Below, piece by piece: positions 1 through 10,706 of a stretch of DNA of 64,000 nt. The first letter of the stretch is position 1. Each line of letters starts with the position of its first letter. The DNA lies in NCBI GenBank assembly GCA_037952775.1, contig JBANAY010000003.1, forward strand, positions 23,436,001 through 23,500,000. Direction: 5' to 3'. Source of the DNA: Clonostachys chloroleuca (lineage: Eukaryota; Ascomycota; Sordariomycetes; Hypocreales; Bionectriaceae). The translations under genes and the position numbers were made by a program. Under the pieces are notes generated by a model that saw only the letters and a program-made list of their open reading frames with translations, was not told the DNA's origin and did no database searches.

Positions 1-521
1 GGCTCTCTATATGTGATAGTTGTGTGATATCTTCTATAGTGGTGTAGAGCTCCAGGCCACTACTGGCTACTATTTTAGCGTAGACTAGTGTTCTGTTCCC
101 TCGGGACGGTAGATCCCGGAATTACTGGTCCTGTACCCCCGGCTTAGTTCATTCAGCCTTCTACCAACATGCATATTATATCAACCAACTAGTCTATGTA
201 TCTCGTTTAGTTATAGTTTGAATGTAAAATATTATAAGGATTTTTCTCCGGTTGAAATTACGAACTTCCTAAAAAAGAACAAAATCTACATAATTCTGGA
301 CCATTGCCTCCCACTAGGCAGCGGTCCAAAAACTCCGCCACATCGCATAAGGCTGTTCAAACCCTACTCCTCGCTAAAGTTCGATTCGTTAGCCGGACAC
401 GCTGTGCCTCCCACCAGCTTTGGAACCCATGTATTTAGAGCAGTAAGTAGGACCCCGTTATAGCCAAGTCCTACACGCCGCTGATCTGTTTCTGAGGTGT
501 GTGTCATGATCAGCTGGTCCT
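1..521. other. Left-edge stretch without a convincing gene
   Basis: A forward open frame of 81 codons lies at 218-463, but it has no recognisable domain and no nearby splice signals, so I do not call it a gene. An imperfect inverted repeat at about 297-330 pairs TGGACCATTGCC with GGCAGCGGTCCA (10 of 12 positions) around an 8-nt loop and could form a hairpin. Nothing else stands out. Confidence 0.4.
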
Positions 522-1481
522 TTACAACAAACCAACAGACGGTGTGGATAATTTCGCGATGTTTCCGAAGCTATATATTAAGAAGTGGATAACGACTTCT
601 CGGTATGTATGTATGATATAAATCTCTATAATCAAGAAAGAAAGACCGAGAGGAATTGATTCCGTGGGCTTGGTGTTCCAGGGGGGATGTGATCGCGTGG
701 TAATAGTACCATAGTAGCTCAGATGACTCGCACACCAGCCACCAATAAAGCAGTGTATACGTTTGTTGTAAAAGCTGTGGAGAAACTCGATAAAACTGTC
801 GATACCAGAATAAAACCTGCCAATAATCATCCGTACTTGCTGCACGCTGCTATCCACCATGATGTGACCTTGCATTATGTGGAAGTCATCCGCAAGGGAT
901 AGATACTCCTCTGATCCAATGGCCTTGATCGGGACTATCTTCAAATCAGGGCCAGGGATTATCCTGTATTTTTTGGCCTGAACCTTGCTGTGGGACAGCT
1001 GAAAAGCGGACACGGCCTCGTAGAGCGTAGGCCCTAAAAGTTGGGAGGTAACAGCGGGTTTTAGGAAGCGTACCCAGGAACTTATAGCTTTGAGGGTTCT
1101 AGTATCTACCTCGACGGCTTTTTGAGCATTAAGCGCCGAGGAGATCATATCCCCATCGAGATCCCAGGTTACACCGCAATGGGAAAGCACGCTGATTATG
1201 TCAGCGGCCGACTCTCTGTATCCAGGTACGTAAAAATCCCACTTCCGCACTGCCGAATTTGGTACAAAGAATCGAAGGGCTTCGCTGCCAACGAGTCGGC
1301 AATCCCACTCGGCCATAACTGATAATAGTGTGAGTGGGTGTTTAAAAGTTCGGCCGAGATGTCGCAGCGGGCAGATGCGGCGTTGGTAGCACGCTCCCAC
1401 TTTGGTGTCATTGGGAAATGAGCGTTTGAGAGCTAATGCATCGGCGATATGAAGGTTATCTATCTTATGGAGATAATTCAT
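522..1481 (-). CDS. Hypothetical fungal protein, nucleotidyltransferase-like N-terminal motif
   Basis: This is an open frame of 319 codons starting MNYLHKIDNL. I do not recognise a named family with certainty. Residues about 55-90 (AEWDCRLVGSEALRFF, then WDFYVPG) resemble a motif seen in expanded families of uncharacterised filamentous-fungus proteins, some of which are annotated as nucleotidyltransferase-like. The segment HCFIGGWCASHLSYY near residue 245 is also of the kind repeated in such proteins. The last 50 residues are hydrophobic and atypical, so the true gene may splice or stop before 522. It is convergent with nothing and divergent from the gene at 1732. No catalytic residues can be assigned. 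Confidence 0.5.
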   Translation of the reverse strand: MNYLHKIDNLHIADALALKRSFPNDTKVGACYQRRICPLRHLGRTFKHPLTLLSVMAEWDCRLVGSEALRFFVPNSAVRKWDFYVPGYRESAADIISVLSHCGVTWDLDGDMISSALNAQKAVEVDTRTLKAISSWVRFLKPAVTSQLLGPTLYEAVSAFQLSHSKVQAKKYRIIPGPDLKIVPIKAIGSEEYLSLADDFHIMQGHIMVDSSVQQVRMIIGRFYSGIDSFIEFLHSFYNKRIHCFIGGWCASHLSYYGTITTRSHPPWNTKPTESIPLGLSFLIIEIYIIHTYREVVIHFLIYSFGNIAKLSTPSVGLL

Positions 1482-1731
1482 AAATTCAAGTTGATTTCAA
1501 AAGGAAGGGGGTTACTTAAGTCTACTCGGTTGTACGCTCATACTGTCGAACTATATATAGTCTTATATTTTAAGCGAGATGTGATTTTTCTGTTCTAAAT
1601 TAAGTATTGTATGAAGCGCTTAAGCTCTAAATAGATTATATCTGTAATTAAGTTCATTTTTAGCTCAAAAGCCATCATACGTCGCCAATTCTACTGCCAG
1701 CCATTGCCGACCCGATGTATTTGCAGTAATT

Positions 1732-2358
1732 ATGTCCCAATCCTCTGCCACTACTCCTATGAAACTCGCCGCAAACGCTTCTCATCACCAAGAGACAGAA
1801 GATATACAGCTAGAATCTGTATCTATCAACATTCCTCAGCCTCAGCCTGACTATTATCCTCCTATGGAGGAGGAGGATGTCGAAAAAGCTAGCGACTCAG
1901 GAGCAGCCGTACTAAGCACACCAGCCAGCTGTACAGATGGTGTCTCTAATGCTTCGAGCCAGATGGACTATATCTCTGGGCGGAATGGTGAAACTAGCTC
2001 AAGTATGAGGAGTACCTTTGTGAACACAGAGGATGTTTATCCGTTCGCCTGCGAGTATTGCTCTAGTGCTCTATTGAACAATGAATCAGTAGATAACATA
2101 GCGAGATGCCCTTGCGACTGTCCGCCACTTTACTCTGGTTATGATGGGGAAGAGAATTCGATCGAGGGCCCTCGTACTCCAGAAGCTTGGGATGTTCTAT
2201 CAAACTCCAGCAAGAGGCTTATCAACATGCCTATATTTATCTTTGAACAACTTCCGGGGTATTACTGGCATGGGATGGAGGAGATTTTGGAAGAAGAAGG
2301 GGTTGAACTTGTCGTTCCATGGAGTGTACTAGATCCTGATACCTTTGAGCTTCACTAA
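1732..2358 (+). CDS. Hypothetical acidic protein
   Basis: This is an intact frame of 208 codons starting MSQSSATTPM. The N-terminal half is low-complexity, rich in Ser, Glu and Pro, and probably disordered. A Cys cluster around residues 105-130 (C..C, then CPCDCPP) could bind metal but fits no family I recognise. The C-terminus is acidic with several Trp and Tyr. No intron is needed. It lies between two other uncharacterised genes and 1 kb from the recombinase relic, so it could be cargo of a mobile element, but that is inference. Confidence 0.45.
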   Translation: MSQSSATTPMKLAANASHHQETEDIQLESVSINIPQPQPDYYPPMEEEDVEKASDSGAAVLSTPASCTDGVSNASSQMDYISGRNGETSSSMRSTFVNTEDVYPFACEYCSSALLNNESVDNIARCPCDCPPLYSGYDGEENSIEGPRTPEAWDVLSNSSKRLINMPIFIFEQLPGYYWHGMEEILEEEGVELVVPWSVLDPDTFELH

Positions 2359-2504
2359 TCTACAATACGCTATAATAAAAGGCTATAATCTAATCAAGTT
2401 ACGACTGGAATCGCTCTTGGGCAAGTAGGCAACAGGTTAAAGAACTGTTCATCAGAAGCGGCGTCTAGTAGGTATGAAGTATCGCTAATTGATCTAACTT
2501 CGTA

Positions 2505-2991
2505 CTATCCTGAAGTATGATGACCGCGAACCAGCTTCTCTGCTGCTGCTTGTAGTGCCCGGGATATCTCCGACGCCCTGATATAGGACCATTCCCAATG
2601 TACACCGATCTCTACTGTCCCGTCAGATAAAACTCGGAATGATCCCTGAAGTCCAGAAACATTATATATGCCCTCTGGAGGCTTAGTAGCTATTTTTTGT
2701 TTCGCCTTCCTAGAAGCTCGCTGCTTAGGCTTGGGCTTTTTTGGAGATGCTACGCTGTTAGGTATATTAACTAACGCTGGTTCCGCTGTGCAAATGAGTT
2801 AGCCAAGGGCCAGAGTTGATCCATATAGATGGCTAACCTGAGTCGGAAGCTTTGATGTTGTGTAGTGCTGTCTGTGCGACAGCCTGTAATGTACATGAGG
2901 GCAGGAGTGACGCCTCTGATGTCGTCGCTGGGTAGACATCAATTATGATATCCCCAGGGGTAGAATCGCAATACATATTAATAATATCCAT
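2505..2991 (-). CDS. Hypothetical two-exon protein, 144 aa
   Basis: Two exons (2838-2991 and 2505-2785) join in frame across a 52-nt intron with donor GTTAGC, a CTAAC branch site 14 nt before the end and acceptor CAG. Neither exon alone gives a long open frame, so simple ORF calling would miss it. The joined protein is 144 residues, starts MDIINMYCDS, has a Lys/Arg/Pro-rich basic patch in the middle (KKPKPKQRASRKAKQK, likely a nuclear-localisation-type segment) and a compact C-terminal part containing VHWEWSYIRASEISRAL. No family is recognised. The correct frame across the intron and the canonical branch site are the evidence that it is real. Confidence 0.55.
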
Positions 2992-3330
2992 GTCGAAGTA
3001 ATAGTTTGATCTTCAATTAAGGGGAAAGGGCAGAGGAGAAAGATGGTAGAAGAAATAAACAGGAACACGGATATCGGGAGGGGGAGCGTGCTCCTTAAGC
3101 CACTCTTGACGGAGAATATAGACCTACTTTATCCCGATCGTTGGCCGGTTGCAGACCTACAGTCGGATGTGTGCTCGGCGCTTAAACAACAAATCAAGCG
3201 GTATGCTGTGGTCCTCGTCTATTTTTATTTGATTGGTGGTGGAAAGGGTGGTTACAAACACGTAATGAAAGGGGGCGATTGTATGTTTTCCCTATTCCCG
3301 AGGACGCAAATCATTACTCTGTTACAAAAG

Positions 3331-5988
3331 CTACGGAAACTCAAAATTATTATAGTCTTTATCTCTTCCTGTTATAAAAAATTCATTGTTTTCAAAGAGC
3401 GCCAGCATGCCCTTGTCAGAATCCTCCTCTGAGGATGTCTCGTTATCTTGATAGTCCTCATTCTTTGGCTTTTTCATTGGTCCCCCCCAAAGATAGGGTC
3501 GGATGAGTCGTTAACGGGCGGTCTCTTCCTAGGTATTGAGGTTCGGGGGTGGTAAATCCATGTACACTCCTTCTTTGATGTCTGAGAAAGATGTGTCCAC
3601 CTGTGCTCCTCCCAGTCACCTAAGTCTTGTATCATGCGGTTAACCTTCTGGTCCTGTTGGCACTTAGGATATGGGAAGGGCTTAAGAAACTGGCTGTCTC
3701 TGATATGAATGTTGATATGATTGCTAAACCCACGCGAGGTGAATGACTTGTCGCAGAGTAAGCAAACTGCCTTTCTGCTAGCAGATGGCGCGTGGATCTT
3801 GTCATGGTAATGTATGATATGACTATACCAGAACTCTCTCCCTGCAGAAACATACATCTTGCATTCCGGACATGCAAGTGGTTTCTGAAAACTGCTATCA
3901 TGTTGACGGCTCTCTAAATGGCGCGTCAGCGCGTCCTTGTTGGCGAAAACCCCGCACCTAAGCAGACACCTTGGCTTTTCGGTTTGTCTCTCTGGTCGAT
4001 CAGCTGGGCCGTCTAATTCTCGTCCCTCTAAGTAATACAGCATTTGAATATGGACCTCTGGTGAGGTTGAGTCTTGAACAAGAAGCCGCCCTATCAGGGA
4101 CGTACTATCGCTGGAAGCCTGGTGTTTTCGCCTATGAGGATCCTTTGCCTCAGGATCATATAGGTGATCTGTAGTGAGGCCCTTCTCCTGTAGTACCCTG
4201 GCTTCCTTGAAGTATTCTTCGCGAGATTCTTCTCGAAGGTCGTTCTCTAGCTTCTTTTTTATCCAGGCAATCTCGCCGAAAATCTTTTTCCTTTCTGGTC
4301 CCGGCAGTGATGGATGAAGCTGGGCTCTTAATGCCTTGATGTCGTCGTGCTCTTCTAGACTTTGCTATTTTTTGGCTGTGATATGTATCGGCGCTCTTTC
4401 GTCCTTCCTGAGAAAGGCTGTTTTCGTGAGGGCTAGAACCTTCATAGCGCTATCCGCCTGTGGTCTAAAGGCTATCCCTTGAAGGTCAGGGACGGTACGG
4501 GGCTGATAGCTTCTCTTATGTACCTTAGTAGAGTGCCCCAGGATATAGTTACTTATCGCAGATTGTAGGGCTCCTAGAGTAAATGTTGTGAGATTTAATT
4601 CACGAGATAAAACTGTCCGTACAACTTACCTAACAAGCGACCCCCTGCCCCCACGCGAGAGGCATATGGCTTCAGTTGGTTCCCCGCATCTAAACCCATA
4701 ACACATATGATGCGTTTCCATATGCCTAGAAAATTGCCATACTTCATATTATAGATTCTTTGCTTTAGGATACTCGCCTTCCAGCGTGTGGGAATAAAAT
4801 GAACTCTTGGGTCGTGTTCCCAGGCTCGATTTATAACCTGGTCGATAGACTTATAGTCTTCCTCAAAGGCGTTATCATCAAGGGCCTGAAGGACTATTTT
4901 GGTAAGAGCATAATAGTAGGCATCAGGTATCCGTGCTAGCCAGAAGGTGAGACTAATAAAAAAAAAAAACCCATATATTAGCCTCGAGTTATTCATGAGG
5001 TAAATAAAGGCCCGGCGGGATGGTGGGGAGGGTGAGCCGGAGTAAATATCAATCACGTACACATCTACCTGGTCTGCGCGGATCTTCTGGCCCATCTTAA
5101 CGTGGTGTATTGTAATATTGCAGACAATGAAGGGTTTCAAGGGATCCTCTGGGTTCCGAAGCCAGCCGATTTCCACATCCTCATACTTGATCTGCAGGAC
5201 CTCTTGAGGTCGCCATCCGCCGATGCCCCCAATCAAGACGGCCAGGTGGAAATCGACCCGGTGCCTAGGCTGACAGACGACATTCGACGATCGAGTCCAA
5301 AGAGTGGAAATCATTTCCGTAAGATCTTCAATAGTTGCCTCCCGCTTTACGAACATCTGCCCGAGAGAGCCTCCAAGCTCAAGCACTAGGTCCGGTAGCC
5401 ACTGTCGTTATGTCAGATACAGTGATTTACCAGAAAAGACCTCAATACTTACCTTGGTAATTTGGTAGGCTGGTTTTGATTTTGAGCCCGGATCAGCGGG
5501 ATTACAGCGCAGATCCCAGTAGCTAGTATTAGTATCTCGACTATTCGCTTTTCGCCGAGGCTGCATGTATTTTTTGTCGACCACATTGATCAGCGCGCAC
5601 CAGTACTCTTGGTACACGCCACCTGATTGAATTCGAGGCACAGTCTTGTTTTCTTCAGGTCCAATAGTTAGGATTTTCTTCTTGTTGTTCTTGAAGAATT
5701 GTTTGAGGAAGGTTCGGATCCATGCCATCGCAACTTTATCGTGATTAAGAAGGTCGAACCAGATCTGGTCCTTGTCGAATGCATCCCGGAGCCCGGTTGA
5801 AAAGCTTGACGAACTCGCTGTCAGCAGATGGCCGGGGATAACAGGCAGACACTGGTACTCTACATTTCCCATGATTCCCAGATCTTCTCCTGCTGCATCT
5901 GGCTCTTCTTTGGGATCTTCGATATATCCTCTGTACTGAAAACGGCTTGCTGGGCTTTCGCCTCACTAAAATCGAACTCGACTGTCAT
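3331..5988 (-). pseudogene. Broken DUF3435 (FluG-type) tyrosine recombinase with C2H2 zinc-finger tail
   Basis: The gene starts at ATG 5988 (MTVEFDFSEA). Segments in order are ILTIGPEE, ITK spliced to WLPDLVLEL (intron 5402-5452), TLWTRSSNVVCQPRHRVDFH, a probable intron ending in the T-tract near 4957-4970, ALDDNAFEEDYKS, then PYASRVGAGGRL and, after a 56-nt intron (4574-4629), YILGHSTKVHKRSYQ. The Arg, Gly-His and Tyr blocks match the C-terminal catalytic region of DUF3435 tyrosine recombinases. A C2H2-rich tail follows (3474-4043). Lesions are a one-base frame break near 5863, an in-frame TAG at 4365-4367 (CAG-to-TAG would be RIP-like), and a one-base break in the C7 run at 3482-3488, after which an acidic tail continues to a stop at 3331. 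DUF3435 proteins include Starship captains, but many family members are not captains. The call as a relic is strong and mobility is unknown. Confidence 0.75.
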
Positions 5989-6801
5989 GGCGAATGAATG
6001 ATGAGATTAGGACGACGCGAAGGGTACGACGATCTACGGAGGAGGCCAGAGGATGGCGGGAACAGAAGCGCTATTTATTTTCCCATTTCCCCCTGGCCAT
6101 TTCTAACAGAGGCCTTATTATGCAATAAGGCGAGCATTTCCAGAGGATGCTGCTCAAGGCGAGGCATGGTGTGGCTTAATTAAGGACATCCCTCATCGCC
6201 GGCGCTACGCTACCGTTTTGCCATTTCCACAACGACAAAACGGACACGGCCGGTGGTGCGGGGCCAGGAACGCGGAACGGAACGCCGGTTAAACATCGGT
6301 TGAGAGAGCAGAGAGGCCAACCGAATCGGGAAGAAAGGACCGTCGGACAAGAGATCCCGTCCGCTCTCGCCTAGTTAAACGGATGAGGGGCGGATTAGTA
6401 GTTGGGTCGGTGACGACCAGCGAATACCTGCTGTTGTATGTTTCTCTTTTTGGCTTTTGACCTCGATTTTGCGTGCTGTGGTAAGAGATCCTAATTTGAG
6501 ATATGTTACTTTTGAAATCACCAATCATTTGCAGTATATCTCGCCGAGGTACTAAGCTAATTCCTATCTAGTGGTAAATCTCGTTCTGGCTTTAATTCAT
6601 GATTTGGAGGGGCTTCAAGTACAATAAAAAATAGGAAACTACATGTAAGGTAGATTGCTATAATACTTAGGTGCATCCTGAGGTAGCATTCCCATACTGT
6701 AGAATGGCCAAGCAGTGTGCATATATAACCTAAAGGAAAACTCCCCTCAAACCGAACTAAGTTGCTTTCACTTGTGAATATTTTAGATTCAAGGCACATT
6801 T
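5989..6801. other. Intergenic region upstream of recombinase relic and downstream of transketolase
   Basis: Short frames occur here (6289-6528 and 6557-6817 on the reverse strand), but none has family resemblance or splice context. An 8-bp perfect inverted repeat (CCGTTTTG at 6213-6220, CAAAACGG at 6236-6243) lies about 225 bp upstream of the recombinase start. No terminal repeat of a large element could be identified. Confidence 0.4.
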
Positions 6802-9043
6802 CTAGATTTGCCTCCATCCATCAATCCGAGCATTTTCGCCATTCAAACTGTTCAAATAGGCACGCACTCGACTCTCAATGCCCTTCTCATCAAGGCCAAA
6901 TCGATCATAGTTGCTGGCGTTAGATGCCGAGTAGCCGTAACTTGTCATACCAGCACTTGCCGTGACGTACTTGGCCCATGTAGACGCCACATACTCCTCC
7001 ACGCTCACAATCGGCGTGCCATCTCGAGGAAAGATAGTCTTCTTGTATGCCTCGTCCTGTCTATCAAAATGTTCAAAGCTGGGACAGCTGATGACTCTTG
7101 TAGGGATGCCAGATGCCGTCAGAGACTCAGCAGCCTTGACCGCATAGTGAAGATTGGTGCCACAGCTGGCCAGTGTAAGCTTTGAGTCTTTCTCGTCCTT
7201 CACGACATAGGCACCGTTAGCGACGCTAAATCGATTAGTTCCCACTACCGTAGTTGTAGGGTCTCGGCCTAGCGACAGCATAGTTGGACCATCCTTTTTG
7301 GCCATAGCGAGCAGCCAAGCCCCAATAACCTCCTCGCCGTCGCAGGGGCGGATAAATGTCAAGTTAGGCATAGAACGGTAGAGTGAATCCACCTCAACAG
7401 GCTGGTGAGTTGGTCCGTTTTGACCTTCGGCAAAGGAGTCGTGAGTTGCGATGTGTATTGTAGGAAGCTGACTCAAGGCTCCCATTCGAACCCCAGGTGC
7501 AGCCTGGCAAGAGAGCTGTTAGCCACGGATATAGAATGATGCGATTTTCTGAGCAGACTTACATAGAGAAAGAAGATCAAGAAAGTAGCCGTGATTGGGA
7601 GAAATGTACCCGGGTTATAAGCAGCAATGCCATTAGATATCGATGCCATGGCGTGCTCCCGGATGCCATAACGAATATATCGCCCTTTGTAGCTGACGCT
7701 TGGGTGGAAGACATCAGAGTCTGAATAGGCCACCTTGTTGGAGTTAATAAGATCCGCCCCGCCCCCTACCAATCCTCCGTACGCCTCCCAGAGCTTTGAT
7801 AAGATGGTGCCGTTGGCGTCCCGTGTTGCTTGGCCGTGGAACTGCTGGCTGTCCAAATTGTCCAGAATCTCTTTCCATTGAGAACCATAATCACCAGCAC
7901 GTGTCTTCGCAAAGTCAATGGCTAAGTCTGAGAAGTTCTTGGTATAGGAATCCATTGAAGCGTTCCACTTGCTTTCAAGTTGTTCTCCATGTACCTTTCG
8001 CTCGCGAAAGTAGGCCAGGACATCATCGGGCACCTTATGCGTAGCATCTGGGTCTTGACCAGCCAAGATCTTAGATCTCCGAACACTCTCCTTGTCAAAT
8101 GCCCCATGGTGAGCCTTGTGACTGCCTGCAATCTGAGTACCGAGGCCAATCACTGTCCGAATGTTGATAAAGGTCGGCCGGTCCTTGATGGTTTTAGCCA
8201 TGCTGAGGGCCGAAACAACACTTTGCACATCGTAACTCCCGTCAGGGATTTCGAGCACGTGCCAGCCCGATGCTCTCATCTTTGTGTTTACATCTTCCGT
8301 GTTGATCCAGTCAAGAGGTCCGTCACAGGTAATTTGGTTGTTGTCGTAGAGCAGGACGAGATTGTCGAGTTTCAAGCTTCCTGCTAGAGAGATGGCCTCA
8401 AGAGCGACTCCTTCCATCAGGCATCCATCGCCTGAAATACAGTAAATACGAGATTGAACCATTTCGTGCCCCTCACGGTTGTAGCGGGCAGCGAGATTCT
8501 TAGACGCAATGGCAAGACCAACGGCATTAGCAATGCCTTGACCCAGCGGCCCAGTCGTGACTTCAATACCGGGATCCTCACGCTCTGGGTGGGCATGCGC
8601 CAGAGTTGTAAAACCATTGAGCTTTGGGCTTCCGTATCCTTTGATCTCGTCCATTGACCACGCGTCAAATCCAGTCAGGTGGTTCAGGGCATATAAGAAC
8701 ATTGCAGCATGGCCTTTGGAAACAAGTCAGTTTTTCGATTATGGGTCGAATTATCTGCTATTTCCCATCTTGGAAATGCAATTCATGAGACAATGGGCAA
8801 CCACTTACCGTTGGATAGAACGAATCGATCACGATCAAACCAGTCGGGGTTTGACGGATTGTACCGCATCGCATACTTGTACAGCGCCACTCCGATAGCA
8901 GCCATACCAATGGCGGAACCGCCATGGCCTCCTCCATTTTGCGCGCAGATATCAAACAACAGATTTCGAAGAGCTAGCACCGCGCGTTCGTCAGAGCTCG
9001 ACTTCGAATCGCCATTGGTCAGTGCACGCTCCATCATCGTCAT
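6802..9043 (-). CDS. Transketolase, dihydroxyacetone-synthase-like
   Basis: Three exons (8809-9043, 7563-8713, 6802-7503) join in frame to 695 residues, the normal transketolase length, with GTAAGT donors in both introns. Transketolases are ThDP- and Mg-dependent enzymes that move C2 ketol units. The ThDP motif GDG (about residue 173) to NN (about 203) is present, as are SNGHAAMF, EVTTGPLGQG, YIRYGIREHAM and HDSFAEGQNGPTHQPVE. Overall wording is closer to fungal dihydroxyacetone synthases (formaldehyde transketolases) than to housekeeping TKL1. Their usual GGGHPGSAIGMAAIG reads GGGHGGSAIGMAAIG here, so a Pro is replaced by Gly. There is no PTS1-type C-terminus (it ends WRQI), so peroxisomal targeting is not indicated. 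MRIGLTI just upstream is an alternative start. It shares a 640-bp divergent promoter with the SDR. Substrate is inferred. Confidence 0.9.
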
Positions 9044-9686
9044 GATGGTCAATCCTATGCGCATGGGTAATAATCGAGATTGAATTGACTGAAAGTGTCT
9101 GGGACTTCTAGCTATATTTACAGGAGACCAGTATTTCCATTTTTTCCTACGATCCCTCCGAAACCCGAGGTCATTCTTACAAGCCCACCAGGAAACCCAT
9201 TCGAATAACGTATGAAATCCGAAGCCCAACTCTGCACCCAATTTTGTGTGTCATGATGCTAGGGAGACTCTCCACGTGACTTCAAGGGATCGTCCCGCAG
9301 TCGCTTCGGATCGAGAAACTACGGGATTACAATTCCGCTGAGCTCCACCCCGAACCATTCCAATGGATAGTTGCGGCTGGTAGACCAAAGCAAGTCAACC
9401 CACAGTTCCACGCATCGTCCCAGATTCAGTGGTCGCAGATGCTGGGCGTAGAGGAAATCGAAGCTTTCTGTCCGAAGGTTGAGGGAGTTGCCCCGAAGCG
9501 GAGAGGGCTAGCAGAGCAATGCGATGGGAATAATATCTACTACGTTCTGCTCTACTTGTATCTATATATCTGTGCATATGTATCTACCCTTGCTTATACA
9601 TTGCGCAAATTTCAAGCTTCAAACTCTGTTGCATCATCAATCTCTCCCCTTGCATCATCAAGAGAATAGCAGTTCCACCGATAACC
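9044..9686. promoter_or_regulatory. Divergent promoter between transketolase and SDR
   Basis: This 643-bp region separates two outward-facing genes. It holds a CACGTGAC site at 9274-9281 (E-box core, typical of bHLH factors), also found in the promoter of the dehydrogenase at 19234. It also holds CGG triplets at 9307-9309 and 9322-9324 as a direct repeat with a 12-bp gap, a spacing that could suit a Zn2Cys6 dimer. Binding is inference from motifs only. Confidence 0.4.
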
Positions 9687-10706
9687 ATGGCCGCCCCCGC
9701 CAACCCAAACCGCTACCTTGAGCACTCCGTGCAAGATCTGCTCTCCCTGAAAGGGCGCACCATCGTCATCACCGGTGGGGCTCGGGGCCTCGGTCTTGCG
9801 TTCGCCCTTGCTGTCGCTGAGACCGGGGGGACGTCGCCGTACTTGATGCGGCCGAGAAGCCACATGAACATTTCGCACTAATACAGCAGCGTTTTCCTAA
9901 TCAAAAATTTGCCTACTTCAGGTGAGATGGCGTTCAAAATAGTAGACGTACGTGGGACTACTTATTGACATTGCGTGTTGATAGGACTGATGTTACAAAA
10001 TATGATCTCCTCAAGAAGTCTTTCGACGAGATAGTCAGCGAGTTTGGTCGCATCGATGGCTTGTATGGAATTACTCCCTTACATTATTTACATTTTCTCT
10101 CAAATCTGATACGAGTCACAGAATTACTGCTGCTGGAATCTGCCCAGATGAACCTTTTCTAGAGAGGGCGCCTGCTTCAGTTGCCAAAACGATGGAAATT
10201 AATGTTCTCGGCACTTACTACGCCGCCCAACTAGCCGCAGCCCAGATGGTCAAGCAGGAGCCCACGGATTTCAATCCCAGGGGCGGATCCATTGTAATGA
10301 TTGCTTCCATTGCCGCTTATGTAGCTAGCAAGGGCCAAACCACAAGCGACTACTGTGCTAGCAAGGGTGCGGTCATGTCACTGGCCAAGGCCCTTGGAGT
10401 CGAGCTGGCTGCCACTGGCATTCGCGTCAACAGTATCTCGCCAGGGTGAGTCGCCAACCTTTCCAGCCCAACAATCTGAATCTTACTGACCAGCACAGAT
10501 ATATGGTCACGGATATGACTCTTGATCTTTGTCAGAAGTATCCCCACCTCGGAGACATCATGAATAACGAACCCCCTATGCGGCGTATGGGAGATCGGAC
10601 CGATCTAAAAGTTCCAGTGGTATATCTCTTATCTCAAGCCAGCGCATATCACACATCAGATGATATCTTAATTACGGGAGGAATCCATGCAGGAAGATTG
10701 TTGTAG
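9687..10706 (+). CDS. Short-chain dehydrogenase/reductase, sorbose/arabinitol-dehydrogenase type (one-base frame break)
   Basis: Four exons (9687-9921, 9985-10062, 10122-10445, 10499-10706) use clean fungal splice sites. Visible motifs are the Rossmann TGGARGLG near residue 30, the active-site region MIASIAAYV, the catalytic YCASK, and the adjacent helix GVELAATGIRVNSISPG. The wording is typical of NAD(P)-dependent classical SDRs acting on polyols and ketoses (D-arabinitol 2-dehydrogenase, sorbose reductase, mannitol dehydrogenase group). The exons total 845 nt, one short of a multiple of three. The frame shifts at the G6 run 9825-9830 and resumes correctly afterwards, so one G is apparently missing. 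Given intact splicing and catalytic residues, this may be an assembly error rather than a dead gene; 281 residues are expected. It is transcribed divergently from the transketolase. Confidence 0.8.

Noticed and set aside
360..400. GTTCGATTC T-loop-like sequence suggesting a tRNA
   Set aside because: No acceptor stem, D arm or anticodon arm could be paired around it. No other tRNA was recognised in the window.
3043..3432. Forward frame of 129 codons
   Set aside because: It overlaps the 3' end of the recombinase relic on the other strand, has no motif, and its composition shifts halfway.
4957..4970. Poly-Phe stretch as a true part of the recombinase
   Set aside because: The T-tract followed by TTAG before conserved sequence looks like an intron's polypyrimidine tract, so I treat it as intronic.
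6808..8898. Several forward frames of 60-135 codons
   Set aside because: They lie antisense to the well-supported transketolase exons.
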